A stretch of DNA of 64,000 bases from Maribacter flavus (GTDB lineage: Bacteria; Bacteroidota; Bacteroidia; Flavobacteriales; Flavobacteriaceae): NCBI RefSeq assembly GCF_008386635.1, contig NZ_VUOE01000002.1, forward strand, positions 1 to 64,000, in the 5' to 3' direction. Positions 52,420 to 62,886 of this stretch are shown here, piece by piece; within the stretch, counting starts at the first letter, position 1, and each line of letters begins with the position of its first letter. Made by a program: the position numbers and the translations under genes. Under the pieces are notes generated by a model, which did no database searches, had not been told where the DNA came from, and saw only the letters and a program-made list of their open reading frames with translations.

Positions 52420-53790
52420 ATGCACGATATAGATATAGACATGGTCGAAATGACCTTGGACGTGGTCAAGTATGCCATTAACAGAATTACCCAGACCAAT
52501 CCGGAACTAGGGAAACCAAAAACCGAATCCGAACTCAGAAAACTGGTAGGGGAGACGGTCACCAATTCTGGTATTGGGGGCGAGAAGGCCTTTGAACTCT
52601 TTCGGCAAGTACTGGTCAAGGCAACGGTACCTATTGATCATCCCAGGCATTTGGCCTTTGTACCTGCGGCCCCCACTAGGGCGGCCATACTTTTTGATCT
52701 GGTGACTTCCGCGTCCAGTATCCACGGTGCGTATTGGATGGAAGGGGCAGGGGGCATATTTTGTGAGAACGAGGCCATGAAGTGGTTGGTTTCCCTCACC
52801 GGGATGCCAGAACCTGCCTTTGGTGTATTCACCAGCGGGGGAACGGCCGCAAATTTATCTGCTATTGTCACCGCTAGGGAAAAATGGAGAAAAAACCCAA
52901 AAAATATAAATCAGAAAGGCTTGTTGATAACCTCCATAGGCGCGCATTCGTCCATTAAGGCGATGGCCAAGGTAATTGACGCGGATGTGGTTTTGGTACC
53001 TTCCGAAGATGCCATGAACGAGCCCCAATTGGAACACTTTTATCAAAACCTTACGGCCTCCCAAAAAAATCGGGTTTTTGCGGTGGTTGGTACAGGAGGT
53101 ACCACCAATGCGGGTATTATTGATGATTTGGAAGGAATAGCCAATTTCTGCAGCTCCCATTCGATTTGGTTTCACGTGGATGCGGCCTATGGCGGCGGTG
53201 CTTTGGCATCCAAGTCGGTCAGACATCTTTTTAAAGGTATAGAAAGGGCTGATAGTGTTACCATCGACCCGCACAAATGGTTGTTTTCACCTTACGATTG
53301 TGGTGCTGTGCTTTATAAGAATCCGGAAGAGGCCAAGGAAGCCCATGCCCAAGAAGGCAGCTATTTGGAAATTTTTAAGGATGAAGGCGCCCATGGATTT
53401 AATCCGTCCGACTACCAAATACAACTCACCAGAAGACTTAGGGGACTCCCATTGTGGTTTTCCTTGGCCACCCATGGTACCGAAAAATACGAGTGGGCCG
53501 TAGAGCAGGGGATAAAACTGGCAAAAATAGCTGGCGAGCTCATCGAACAAAATCCTGTCACGGAATTGGTGCGGGAACCCAGTCTTTCCTGTGTGCTTTA
53601 TCGCAGGATTGGATGGTCTGCCGAGGATTATAGAAATTGGACCTATAGGAACCATGAAACTGGCTTTGCATTGGTAACGCCTACCAAATGGAAATCCGGC
53701 GATGGCTATGAAACGGTGTCCCGCTTCTGCTTTATAAATCCTGATACGACGAAAAACGATATTGAGGAAATTCTAAAAAGTATGGAATAA
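52420..53790 (+). CDS. PLP-dependent group II decarboxylase (glutamate / aromatic amino-acid family)
   Basis: A 456-residue enzyme of the pyridoxal-dependent decarboxylase family. The PLP-binding lysine lies in TIDPHKWLFSPYDCGAVLY (about residue 287); the aspartate contacting the ring nitrogen lies in FHVDAAYGGGAL (near 252). FTSGGTAANLSAI forms the phosphate-binding loop near 140. The substrate (aromatic amino acid, glutamate, aspartate or diaminobutyrate) cannot be told apart from these motifs. It stands alone 69 bases after bshC. Convergent with the PNPOx-family gene 7 bases away. Confidence 0.92.
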   Translation: MHDIDIDMVEMTLDVVKYAINRITQTNPELGKPKTESELRKLVGETVTNSGIGGEKAFELFRQVLVKATVPIDHPRHLAFVPAAPTRAAILFDLVTSASSIHGAYWMEGAGGIFCENEAMKWLVSLTGMPEPAFGVFTSGGTAANLSAIVTAREKWRKNPKNINQKGLLITSIGAHSSIKAMAKVIDADVVLVPSEDAMNEPQLEHFYQNLTASQKNRVFAVVGTGGTTNAGIIDDLEGIANFCSSHSIWFHVDAAYGGGALASKSVRHLFKGIERADSVTIDPHKWLFSPYDCGAVLYKNPEEAKEAHAQEGSYLEIFKDEGAHGFNPSDYQIQLTRRLRGLPLWFSLATHGTEKYEWAVEQGIKLAKIAGELIEQNPVTELVREPSLSCVLYRRIGWSAEDYRNWTYRNHETGFALVTPTKWKSGDGYETVSRFCFINPDTTKNDIEEILKSME

Positions 53791-53797
53791 GTTGCCA

Positions 53798-54340
53798 CTA
53801 AGGAACCAAGAACTCACCTTTCCAATTGTCTTCCTTCGCATAGGCTATTCGAATATGGTTAGGTCTTTTTAACTTTAAGTATTCGATTCTAAAAGGTTCA
53901 ATTTCAATCATGGAGAAAAAATGGTCTCCGGTAAGGTATTCCAAGTTATCCGGATTTTTTAAGGTGCTTCCCGGTGCAGTATCGGTCGTGTAATCCTTTT
54001 TATTGCTCTCGGGGATGTCCTTCCACATGGTCTGAAGTTTGTTTTCATCGGTGACTACGGAAGCTAGTCCCTCGATCTTTACCTGTAAAAGTTTTTCGGG
54101 ATGATAAAAAAGAAGGCTAACGTTCGGGTTTTCCGTAATATGGATGACTTTTTTGGAACGCTTATCAGTATAAAAACAAAGATGCCCGTTTTCATAGACG
54201 TGCCTTAGAACTATGGTGCGCAATCTTGGCAATTTGTCCACGCCCACGGTTGCAAATGTCCCAAATCTAAAGGGGTGTCCTTTTTCCTCAACGCCCTTTT
54301 TAAGTTCGTCCTGAAGTTCGTTCCAAAAGTAATCCATCAT
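53798..54340 (-). CDS. Pyridoxamine 5'-phosphate oxidase family protein
   Basis: A 180-residue FMN-binding split-barrel protein. Blocks: PRLRTIVLRHVYENGHLCFYTDKRSKKV (about 37-65), NPNVSLLFYHPEKLLQVKIEG and the C-terminal FRIEYLKLKRPNHIRIAY. It belongs to the general PNPOx-like group rather than clearly being PdxH, since the typical PdxH C-terminal RPGR-type block is absent. Possible roles are pyridoxal-phosphate salvage or a flavin-linked reductase. Two ATG codons in a row open it; the outer one is used. Confidence 0.87.
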   Translation of the reverse strand: MMDYFWNELQDELKKGVEEKGHPFRFGTFATVGVDKLPRLRTIVLRHVYENGHLCFYTDKRSKKVIHITENPNVSLLFYHPEKLLQVKIEGLASVVTDENKLQTMWKDIPESNKKDYTTDTAPGSTLKNPDNLEYLTGDHFFSMIEIEPFRIEYLKLKRPNHIRIAYAKEDNWKGEFLVP

Positions 54341-54400
54341 TTTTTTAATAAAAATACAAAATCAGGGTAGGGTTTTTTATGCCTTGGTTGTTATAAATAC

Positions 54401-54501
54401 AAATTGCTATGAAAAAGAAGATTTAGTTAATGATTCATTTTTAGGTTGGTTTTTGATTTTAATTAGTAAGCTCGGGGTGGTTCCCGAGCTTTTCTTTTTT
54501 T
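54401..54501 (+). ncRNA. Candidate small RNA, family copy 2
   Basis: TGCTATGAAA (54405-54414), 26 bases, TTAGGTTG (54441-54448), 19 bases, then the hairpin AAGCTCGGG (54468-54476) / CCCGAGCTT (54483-54491) followed by a T-rich tail to 54501. The next plus-strand gene is far away, because the SIMPL gene downstream is on the minus strand. A plus-strand transcript here therefore cannot be a leader for a gene. Confidence 0.6.
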
Positions 54502-54546
54502 AAATGTAAGGTTTGTGAATTTTTGACGACTAAAAATGCGGAATAC

Positions 54547-54632
54547 AAAGTGCTATGAAAGAGAAATTTTTCAATATTGTATTCCAATTAGGTTGGTTGA
54601 GAAAGCCCGGTATTGGCCGGGCTTTTGTTTTT
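54547..54632 (+). ncRNA. Candidate small RNA, family copy 3
   Basis: TGCTATGAAA (54551-54560), 27 bases, TTAGGTTG (54588-54595), 6 bases, then AAAGCCCGG (54602-54610) / CCGGGCTTT (54617-54625) and a T-rich tail. It is in tandem with copy 2, and both lie in the 389-base gap between the PNPOx and SIMPL genes. Apart from these two elements and AT-rich spacers I see nothing else in that gap. Confidence 0.6.
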
Positions 54633-54729
54633 CCATAATTATTTTAAGTGGGAAATTCAATTTGTAGGAATTGATTCAACTATTTTATTTCCAGTTGATT
54701 GTATCTGCTTATTTGAATTGATAAATAAA

Positions 54730-55455
54730 CTACTTGACCTTGTAGTCCAGTCGCATGGTAATGGAGGCCGTTTTGTTTTTTGAATCGGTATTATAGGCCC
54801 CGCCCCAAGAATAATCCTCTCCGGAATTCTGACCTGTGATTTGAAAAACGCCCATTTTAGCGGAAATCAATTCACCTAAGTCACTACCTGAATTTTCAGC
54901 AATTTTTTCGGCTCTCAACCGGGCATCTTCGGTGGCCTTGGAAATCATTTCTATTTTAAGGTCGGCCAACTTGGTGTAATAATACCTTGGCGGATAGGAA
55001 TTGAATTGAACCCCTTTGTTTAAAAGTTCCGTAATTTCCCTAGAGACGCTTTCTATCAGACTTACATCTTGTGACTCTATTTTTACGGTCTGCATAAGTT
55101 GGTACCCCCTAAAGATGCTGCCAATATAATTTCCGTTTTCGTATTTGTTGTCCCTTTGCTCAATGGTTTGCACGCTATTGAAAATAATCTGGTCGTCCTT
55201 GATGCCCTTGGAGGTCAAATAGTCCCGTACGATACTTTTATCGTTGTTCAATTGGTCAAAGGCCGATTTAAGATCCGTACTGTTGGCCGAAAACTGGCCT
55301 TCCCAGACAATTAGATCTGATGTAAAGTTTTCATTGCCCAACCCCGTAACCGAAATTATCTGTGGCGGATTGGCCCTTTTTACGTACGCATTGCCCAAGA
55401 AAAAAGCTGCAATTACGATGGCGGCCGCAAAGATTATCGCTGAAATATGTTTCAA
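54730..55455 (-). CDS. SIMPL domain (DUF541) periplasmic protein
   Basis: A 241-residue protein starting at TTG 55455 (MKHISAIIFAAAIVIAAFF), which gives a membrane anchor or signal at about 4-22. The SIMPL domain follows: ISVTGLGNENFTSDLIVWEG, FNSVQTIEQRDNKYENGNYIG, and the C-terminal ASITMRLDYKVK. SIMPL proteins are linked to oxidative stress and outer-membrane or periplasmic assembly, but their mechanism is unknown. The frame is open to 55743, but the longer form would run through guaA in antisense and is rejected. Confidence 0.88.
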   Translation of the reverse strand: MKHISAIIFAAAIVIAAFFLGNAYVKRANPPQIISVTGLGNENFTSDLIVWEGQFSANSTDLKSAFDQLNNDKSIVRDYLTSKGIKDDQIIFNSVQTIEQRDNKYENGNYIGSIFRGYQLMQTVKIESQDVSLIESVSREITELLNKGVQFNSYPPRYYYTKLADLKIEMISKATEDARLRAEKIAENSGSDLGELISAKMGVFQITGQNSGEDYSWGGAYNTDSKNKTASITMRLDYKVK

Positions 55456-55517
55456 AACAATTGTCTTTAATTCTGATAAATATACCAAAAGATAGTTTTC
55501 AAAAAACTTCAAATTGC

Positions 55518-55525
55518 TATTTTTG
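55518..55525 (+). promoter_or_regulatory. -7 box (TATTTTTG) directly before guaA
   Basis: TATTTTTG fits TAnnTTTG and ends only 3 bases before ATG 55529. With transcription starting about 4 bases after the box, the mRNA would begin at or very near the start codon, that is, leaderless. Confidence 0.5.
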
Positions 55526-55528
55526 CCC

Positions 55529-57061
55529 ATGCAAAATAATGTTCTTATACTGGATTTTGGTTCCCAATACACACAACTCATCGCTAGACGGGTTAGGGAA
55601 TTGAATATTTTCTGTGAAATAAAACCGTACAATAAGCTGCCGGATGATTTAACCGAGTACAAGGCCGTTATCCTTTCCGGGTCGCCACACTCCGTTAGGG
55701 CAGAAGATGCTCCGCATCCTGATTTAAGTAATATTAAGGGCAAGAAACCACTTTTGGGAGTTTGTTACGGAGCCCAGTATCTGGCACATTTTAATGGCGG
55801 TAAAGTTGAAAAATCCAATACCAGGGAATACGGGAGGGCCAAGTTGGCCAAATTGTACGAACAGGACCCCTTTTTAAGGCATATTGAGGTAGGTAGCCAG
55901 GTGTGGATGAGCCATGCAGATACCATAAAAAATCTCCCTGAAAAATCAATTTTATTGGCCAGTACACACGATGTTGAAAATGCTGCGTTTAAGTTTATAG
56001 GGGAGGATACTTACGGAATACAATTTCACCCAGAAGTATATCACTCAACGGATGGAAAACAGATTTTGGAAAACTTTTTGGTACACATAGCCAAAGTAGC
56101 GCAAACTTGGACACCTGCCGCTTTTGTGGAAACCACGGTGGCCGAACTGAAGGCTAAGATCGGTGATGAGAAAGTAATCCTTGGACTATCCGGTGGGGTA
56201 GATTCTTCCGTGGCCGCCGTTCTATTGAACAAGGCCATAGGCGATAATTTGCACTGTATTTTTGTAAATAACGGCCTGCTTAGGAAGAACGAATTTGATG
56301 ATGTACTGCATCAGTATAAGGATATGGGGCTGAATGTTAAGGGAGTGGATGCTTCGGCACGCTTTTTGGACGCGTTGGAAGGGGAAAGTGACCCGGAAAA
56401 GAAACGAAAGACCATTGGTAGGGTTTTTATTGAAGTTTTTGATGACGAAGCACATAAGGTTGAAAATGCAAAGTGGTTGGCACAAGGAACTATTTATCCA
56501 GATGTTATAGAATCGGTTTCCGCAACGGGAGGCCCATCGGCTACTATAAAAAGTCACCATAACGTAGGTGGTCTCCCAGATTTTATGAAGCTTAAGGTAG
56601 TGGAGCCCCTAAAAATGCTTTTTAAGGACGAAGTGAGAAGAGTTGGTAAAAGTATGGGATTGGAACCAAACCTATTAGGAAGGCACCCCTTCCCAGGACC
56701 CGGTTTGGCAATACGAATTTTGGGAGATATAACTCGGGAAAAAGTTGCCATATTACAGGAAGTAGACCATATTTTTATACAAGGTTTGAAGGATTGGGGT
56801 CTTTATGATCAGATTTGGCAGGCCGGAGCCATGCTTTTGCCCGTAAATAGTGTAGGGGTGATGGGCGATGAGCGTACCTATGAAAAGTGTGTCGCTTTGA
56901 GAGCCGTAGAAAGTACGGATGGTATGACCGCGGATTGGGTAAATTTACCGTACGAGTTTTTGCAAAAAACTTCAAACGATATAATCAATAAAGTGCCCGG
57001 TATAAATAGAGTCGTATACGACATTAGCTCCAAACCGCCGGCCACCATTGAATGGGAATAA
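55529..57061 (+). CDS. guaA: GMP synthase (glutamine-hydrolysing)
   Basis: A 510-residue two-domain enzyme that converts XMP to GMP. The glutaminase domain is at 5-190: [19 protein letters not shown], nucleophile C79 in [13 protein letters not shown] and the His-Glu pair in [12 protein letters not shown]. The ATP pyrophosphatase domain has [14 protein letters not shown] near residue 218. The C-terminal dimerisation domain has [16 protein letters not shown] and ends [10 protein letters not shown] use ATG 55529 ([10 protein letters not shown]); the frame opens five codons upstream. Two bases downstream the LysM gene begins. Confidence 0.97.
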   Translation: MQNNVLILDFGSQYTQLIARRVRELNIFCEIKPYNKLPDDLTEYKAVILSGSPHSVRAEDAPHPDLSNIKGKKPLLGVCYGAQYLAHFNGGKVEKSNTREYGRAKLAKLYEQDPFLRHIEVGSQVWMSHADTIKNLPEKSILLASTHDVENAAFKFIGEDTYGIQFHPEVYHSTDGKQILENFLVHIAKVAQTWTPAAFVETTVAELKAKIGDEKVILGLSGGVDSSVAAVLLNKAIGDNLHCIFVNNGLLRKNEFDDVLHQYKDMGLNVKGVDASARFLDALEGESDPEKKRKTIGRVFIEVFDDEAHKVENAKWLAQGTIYPDVIESVSATGGPSATIKSHHNVGGLPDFMKLKVVEPLKMLFKDEVRRVGKSMGLEPNLLGRHPFPGPGLAIRILGDITREKVAILQEVDHIFIQGLKDWGLYDQIWQAGAMLLPVNSVGVMGDERTYEKCVALRAVESTDGMTADWVNLPYEFLQKTSNDIINKVPGINRVVYDISSKPPATIEWE

Positions 57062-57063
57062 TT

Positions 57064-59286
57064 ATGAGAGGATTTATTAAGGTTTTTCTAACTGTTTGCT
57101 TTTGCACGTTTTTGGGGTGTAAGGCCCTTGGCCAAAAATTTACGACCCATTCGGTAAAGCAAAATGAAACTTTATACAGTATAGCCAAACAATACGGTGT
57201 TTCACAGGAAGAAATCCTAAAATATAACAAAGAGCTTAAAAACGGAGCGTCCTTGAGCATCAATACCATATTGGTAATTCCCAGTTCAAGCGGTGCCGTA
57301 ACCAATACCAAGTCAAACCAAAAGGAAAAGGGCCAGGTCGCAAACGGGGAAGTGGCGGAACTGGTCAATCGAATAATGAACGATTCCGTTGCCAAAAGGG
57401 AGCCCATAGGTTTTGTGGAACATAAGGTCAAGAAAAAAGAAACTTTGTATGGTATTGCAAAGGAATATGGAGTAGCCGAGGAGGAAATCAAAAAGTACAA
57501 CACCCAATTGTATGCTGCTCAATTGGACCGTAAAATGGTGATAAGAATCCCCAAATACAGAAAACCAACGGAACCTCAAAACACTATTGATATCGGGGAT
57601 TTTGAGAAATATATCGTGGCGCCCAAGGAGACACGGTGGAGTATTGCCCATAAGTACGGAATTACCATAGATAGTATGTTGGTGCTGAACCCCTCGCTGT
57701 CCAAAACATCCAACTACTTACAGGAAGGTTACGAACTGTTGCTACCTCGAATAGCCGGCTCCACAGTGGAGAATCAGGAGACACAACTGTTTACTTCCTA
57801 CACGGTACCACCAAAAATGAACTTTTACAGGCTTGAAAAGGAATTTGGGGTCAAATCCGATGAAGTCGTGCGCCTAAATCCCGAGATTACGGAGCGTGGA
57901 GGGCTTAAAGAAGGTATGGTAATCCGTTTGCCAGAAAGAAGATTGGATCCAGGGGAAATTAATACGGATAATTATATTTTTTACGAAGTTAAACCCAAGC
58001 AGAACGAATTTCGATTGACCCGAAAGTTTGGAATGAGCTGGGAAGAGTTGATTCAGCTGAACCCAGAACTTAGGGATGGGCTAAAGGCCGGAATGGTACT
58101 CAAATTGCCCAAAAACCAAGTGGGCGATTTTGAGGTACGAAACTCCCTTGTATTGGATAAGATAAATCTTCTGGATAGTATCAATGTGGAAAACAGGCCC
58201 AAAATCATGTTCCTGTTGCCATTTAGATTGGATAAATTGGATTTAAACGATGCCGAAACAGTTGAGTGGACCATACAAAACAGGAATAGTCTAAAATACA
58301 GTCTTGGTCTCTATTCAGGTGCTTTGGTGGCGCTGGATTCCATAAAATCACTAGGAGTATCAGTTGATGTGAAGACCTTTGACAATCGGCTGGACCTTCA
58401 AAGGACCAAGGAAATTCTACAGCGCGAAAATTTAGGGTCCTACAATGCCATTTTTGGGCCTTTGGATGTTCTGTCCCTAAAAGAGGCCTCAACGCAGGCG
58501 GCCAGTTACAATTTGCCCGTTATCGCACCTGTACCCGCAAAAAGCGATATAAGTCTAGGCAATGTATTTTTCTCCTATACGCCAGAGGAGACCTTACGGG
58601 AGCACCTGTTGAAATTTATATCGGATAAACGGGAGGACGAGAATATTATCATTATCGCAGATGCCAAAAACAGGATTGTAAAGGATTCTATTTTAAGCAA
58701 ATTTCCATCGGCGAAATTGGTCACCGTAAAGGAAGAGGAGGAAAACATCGGTATCAACCGTGATAAATTGGAACAGCAATTGTCCAATGAAACAGAGAAC
58801 TGGGTTTTTGTGGAGTCGGATAATTTTAAACTGATTTCCAGTGTGGTTTCTATTTTGAATTCCTTCCATAATTCCGTTTTGGAGATGGAGGACCCCAAGG
58901 CGAAAAAAATCCGTGTTCGCATGTTTACGACCGATAAAAACAATGCCTTTGACAACGACGTAATCTCAAGTACCCATTTGTCCAATCTACGATTTACATA
59001 TCCATCCGTCTACAGGGAAGCCCCTTCAGATGCCTTTGAGCGAAGATATAAGGCAAAATACGGGGTCGTGCCGGACAGATTCGCGGTGCGAGGTTTCGAT
59101 GTTACCTTTGATCTCCTATTAAAACTGGCATATAAGAACGATTTGTTGGGTGTTTCAAAATTCATAGGGGAGACCCAATATAGTGGAAGTAAATTTGACT
59201 ATGAAAAGGATATCTCTTCTGGATATTTCAACAAGGCTTCCTACATCATGGGGTATGACAATATGTATATCAAGGAATTGGAGTAA
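57064..59286 (+). CDS. LysM-repeat periplasmic protein with type 1 periplasmic-binding-protein-like domain
   Basis: A 740-residue exported protein. A signal peptide spans about 1-20 (VFLTVCFCTFLGCKALGQ). Five LysM repeats follow at about 27-70, 117-160, 181-228, 242-290 and 303-348, each with a pattern like QNETLYSIAKQYGVSQEEILKYN and ending in V-I/L-x-I/L-P. They bind N-acetylglucosamine-containing polymers such as peptidoglycan. Residues 377-735 form a leucine/branched-amino-acid-binding-like domain (RPKIMFLLPFRLDKLD, YNAIFGPLDVLSLKEA). The architecture recalls activators of penicillin-binding proteins (LpoA-like), but this is only an analogy. It starts 2 bases after guaA, so the two may be co-transcribed. 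Confidence 0.9.
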   Translation: MRGFIKVFLTVCFCTFLGCKALGQKFTTHSVKQNETLYSIAKQYGVSQEEILKYNKELKNGASLSINTILVIPSSSGAVTNTKSNQKEKGQVANGEVAELVNRIMNDSVAKREPIGFVEHKVKKKETLYGIAKEYGVAEEEIKKYNTQLYAAQLDRKMVIRIPKYRKPTEPQNTIDIGDFEKYIVAPKETRWSIAHKYGITIDSMLVLNPSLSKTSNYLQEGYELLLPRIAGSTVENQETQLFTSYTVPPKMNFYRLEKEFGVKSDEVVRLNPEITERGGLKEGMVIRLPERRLDPGEINTDNYIFYEVKPKQNEFRLTRKFGMSWEELIQLNPELRDGLKAGMVLKLPKNQVGDFEVRNSLVLDKINLLDSINVENRPKIMFLLPFRLDKLDLNDAETVEWTIQNRNSLKYSLGLYSGALVALDSIKSLGVSVDVKTFDNRLDLQRTKEILQRENLGSYNAIFGPLDVLSLKEASTQAASYNLPVIAPVPAKSDISLGNVFFSYTPEETLREHLLKFISDKREDENIIIIADAKNRIVKDSILSKFPSAKLVTVKEEEENIGINRDKLEQQLSNETENWVFVESDNFKLISSVVSILNSFHNSVLEMEDPKAKKIRVRMFTTDKNNAFDNDVISSTHLSNLRFTYPSVYREAPSDAFERRYKAKYGVVPDRFAVRGFDVTFDLLLKLAYKNDLLGVSKFIGETQYSGSKFDYEKDISSGYFNKASYIMGYDNMYIKELE

Positions 59287-59346
59287 AAAACCATTTCAAT
59301 TCTTAGTCATTTTACCAAGATAAATCGCCAAATCCCAGTAATTAGG

Positions 59347-59880
59347 ATGAGATGCATATCGGTATTCATACTACTTTTTACAATGTCATGCTCCCTTATT
59401 AGGGCTCAGGAAGAGGTTCCATGGTCTCCCCAAGGTAAATTGGAATGGAAGGACTTTAAAGGGGATGTTCCCTTAGGCGCCAAAGCAGCGGCCACTACGG
59501 CTAGCGGGATCAGTTACAGTTTTTCCACTTTTTATGAAAAGGGCGAGATGAAAGTGGATTACCAAGTGCAGGCATTTTTTTATCCCACCAAATCTTGGTA
59601 CAGGCCCCAAATTTGCAACGATATAACCCTGCTCCACGAACAGTTGCATTTTGATATTTCCGAAGTATTTGCCAGAAAAATGGATCGTGAAATGTCCGAA
59701 ACAAAATTTACAAAAAACATCAAACAGGAAGTACGCGTGCTTTACAAACGTATTTTAAAGGAGTTGGATGTATTCCAGCGGCGCTACGATTTGGAAACCG
59801 ATTTTTCCCGAAATATCGAGAAACAAAAACTATGGCAAAAGCAAATAAACAGTCTTTTAAAAGGGGAAAGTAGTTCTTGA
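59347..59880 (+). CDS. DUF922 family protein, exported, with HExxH motif
   Basis: A 177-residue exported protein with a signal peptide at about 1-20 (ISVFILLFTMSCSLIRAQ). Residues 25-150 contain LEWKDFKGDVP, then LLHEQLHFDISEVFARKM. HEQLH is an HExxH zinc-peptidase motif (near residue 98), and DUF922 is predicted to be a metallopeptidase-like family. Activity is not shown. It lies 60 bases after the LysM gene and before the terminator at 59921-59950. Confidence 0.82.
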   Translation: MRCISVFILLFTMSCSLIRAQEEVPWSPQGKLEWKDFKGDVPLGAKAAATTASGISYSFSTFYEKGEMKVDYQVQAFFYPTKSWYRPQICNDITLLHEQLHFDISEVFARKMDREMSETKFTKNIKQEVRVLYKRILKELDVFQRRYDLETDFSRNIEKQKLWQKQINSLLKGESSS

Positions 59881-59920
59881 AGTATACGGGCTTTTAATGG
59901 TTGTCAAATCGGTCCAAATA

Positions 59921-59950
59921 AAAAATCCCTTTTTTATGAAAAGGGATTTT
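59921..59950. terminator. Bidirectional intrinsic terminator
   Basis: AAAAATCCCTTTT and AAAAGGGATTTT form a stem around the loop TTATG, with A and T tracts on both sides. It serves the DUF922 gene (+, ends 59880) and the TIM-barrel gene (-, ends 59970). Confidence 0.87.
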
Positions 59951-59969
59951 AAGTAATGATCCAAAGATA

Positions 59970-60839
59970 TTAAACGTCGCAGATGGTCACACCTTGTTTC
60001 AAAGCGGCTATTTTATCTTCCCAACTTGGCACAAACTCCTGCGCTACATGTCCGGTATATCCGGTTTCCAAAATAGCTTTCATGACCGCTGGATAGAATA
60101 TCTCCTGTGTTTCGTCAATCTCGTGCCTGCCAGGGTTTCCACCCGTGTGATAGTGACCGTAATATTGATGGTAGTCCTGTATGTTCCTAATTATATCACC
60201 CTCCATGATTTGCATGTGGTAGATATCGTACAATAATTTAAAGTTGTCCGAACCAATGGTCTCGCAAAGGGATACCCCCCATTGGGTGGTATCGCACATG
60301 TAATCCTTATGGTTTACCTTACTGTTCAAAAGCTCCATCTGAATGACAACGCCGTGCTCTTCGGCCATCGGTATTATTTCCTTAAGCCCTTTGGCGCAAT
60401 TGCGTAGGCCCACCATGTCGTTCATACCGTTTCTATTCCCACTAAAACAAATCAGGTTGGTATATCCTCCTTCGGCTACCAAAGGAATGACCCTTTTGTA
60501 ATCTTCAATGAGTTCTTTATGATATTGTGGGTCGTTCCACCCTTTTTCAATACCAAGACCGGCTCCCCAACACATGGAGGCGTGTATGTTATATTTTTTT
60601 AACAGGGGAAACTGTTCCGCGTCCACCAAATCGATGGCCCTAATGTCCAATTTATTCAGTTCCTGCAAAAAGGTTTCAAAGGGAATGGAACCATAACACC
60701 AATAACAAGCGCTATGGTTGATATTATGCTTTAATTTAAATGGTTTTTCAGTAAGGTTTGCGCCCGTACCTGTACTAGCGGAAGCCATAAAACCTACGGA
60801 TGCCACCGCAGAAGTACCTATAAAGTCCCGTCGTTTCAT
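59970..60839 (-). CDS. Hydroxypyruvate isomerase-like TIM-barrel protein, exported
   Basis: A 289-residue protein starting at ATG 60839 with a twin-arginine-like signal: MKRRDFIGTSAVASVGFMAS. The barrel of the xylose-isomerase-like AP endonuclease 2 type follows: IDLVDAEQFPLLKKYNI, NLICFSGNRNGMND, VVIQMELLNSKVNHKDYMCD, LLYDIYHMQIMEGD, GHYHTGGNPGRHEID and GYTGHVAQEFVPSW. The metal-binding Glu, Asp and His residues (ELLNSK, YDIYHMQ, QEF) are kept. Hydroxypyruvate isomerases convert hydroxypyruvate to tartronate semialdehyde, but related periplasmic Bacteroidota proteins act on other sugars. The frame extends 62 codons upstream without a signal sequence. Confidence 0.9.
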   Translation of the reverse strand: MKRRDFIGTSAVASVGFMASASTGTGANLTEKPFKLKHNINHSACYWCYGSIPFETFLQELNKLDIRAIDLVDAEQFPLLKKYNIHASMCWGAGLGIEKGWNDPQYHKELIEDYKRVIPLVAEGGYTNLICFSGNRNGMNDMVGLRNCAKGLKEIIPMAEEHGVVIQMELLNSKVNHKDYMCDTTQWGVSLCETIGSDNFKLLYDIYHMQIMEGDIIRNIQDYHQYYGHYHTGGNPGRHEIDETQEIFYPAVMKAILETGYTGHVAQEFVPSWEDKIAALKQGVTICDV

Positions 60840-60889
60840 AATGGTTTTAAATTGTTGATTTCCTAAAGATAATTTTTTTAGATTTAAAA

Positions 60890-61123
60890 ATGGAATTAAA
60901 GCCCGATAACCGAAAATTAATAGAATTGGCCCATTACAGGATGCCTTTTGGAAAATACAAGGGCCGCTATTTGGTGGATTTGCCAGAGGCTTATTTGGTC
61001 TGGTTCCAGCAAAAGGGTTTTCCAAATGGAAAATTGGGTGAATTATTGCGTTCTATGCTTGAAATAAAGACAAATAATTTGGAATCCCTAATTCGGGGAA
61101 TTCAAAAACATTTTCCAAAGTAA
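60890..61123 (+). CDS. DUF3820 family protein (77 aa)
   Basis: A 77-residue cytosolic protein. Its core is YRMPFGKYKGRYLVDLPEAYLVWFQQKGFPNGKLGE; the pattern M-P-F-G-K-Y-K-G followed by P-E-x-Y-L-x-W-F defines DUF3820. The same pattern is present as a C-terminal domain on the exonuclease at 37878-38654. It lies 59 bases upstream of pyrG and is divergent from the TIM-barrel gene by 50 bases. Function unknown; a DNA-metabolism link is suggested only by the domain fusion. Confidence 0.87.
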   Translation: MELKPDNRKLIELAHYRMPFGKYKGRYLVDLPEAYLVWFQQKGFPNGKLGELLRSMLEIKTNNLESLIRGIQKHFPK

Positions 61124-61149
61124 AGTCGGTTAGTTCTGTTCTCAATTTG

Positions 61150-61157
61150 TACCTTTG
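61150..61157 (+). promoter_or_regulatory. -7 box (TACCTTTG) for pyrG
   Basis: TACCTTTG fits TAnnTTTG and lies 25 bases upstream of ATG 61183. No clear TTG element is seen 20 bases upstream. Confidence 0.5.
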
Positions 61158-61167
61158 TGTCCCGTAA

Positions 61168-62820
<1,653 letters not shown>

Positions 62821-62836
62821 ACTACGTATTTGGGCA

Positions 62837-62844
62837 TATATTTG
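62837..62844 (+). promoter_or_regulatory. -7 box (TATATTTG) for yidC
   Basis: TATATTTG fits TAnnTTTG and lies 42 bases before ATG 62887, between pyrG and yidC, so yidC probably has its own promoter in addition to any readthrough. Confidence 0.5.
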
Positions 62845-62886
62845 CTCCTTGAGAACCAAACATTTACTATCACATAGTATACTTAA

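Noticed and set aside
54558-54636. 27-codon frame across small-RNA copy 3
   Set aside because: It runs through the terminator hairpin and is not matched in length by the other copies, so it is probably incidental.
55456-55743. Upstream extension of the SIMPL protein by 96 residues
   Set aside because: It would run in antisense through the guaA start and has no signal sequence at its beginning, whereas the TTG at 55455 gives a normal membrane segment.
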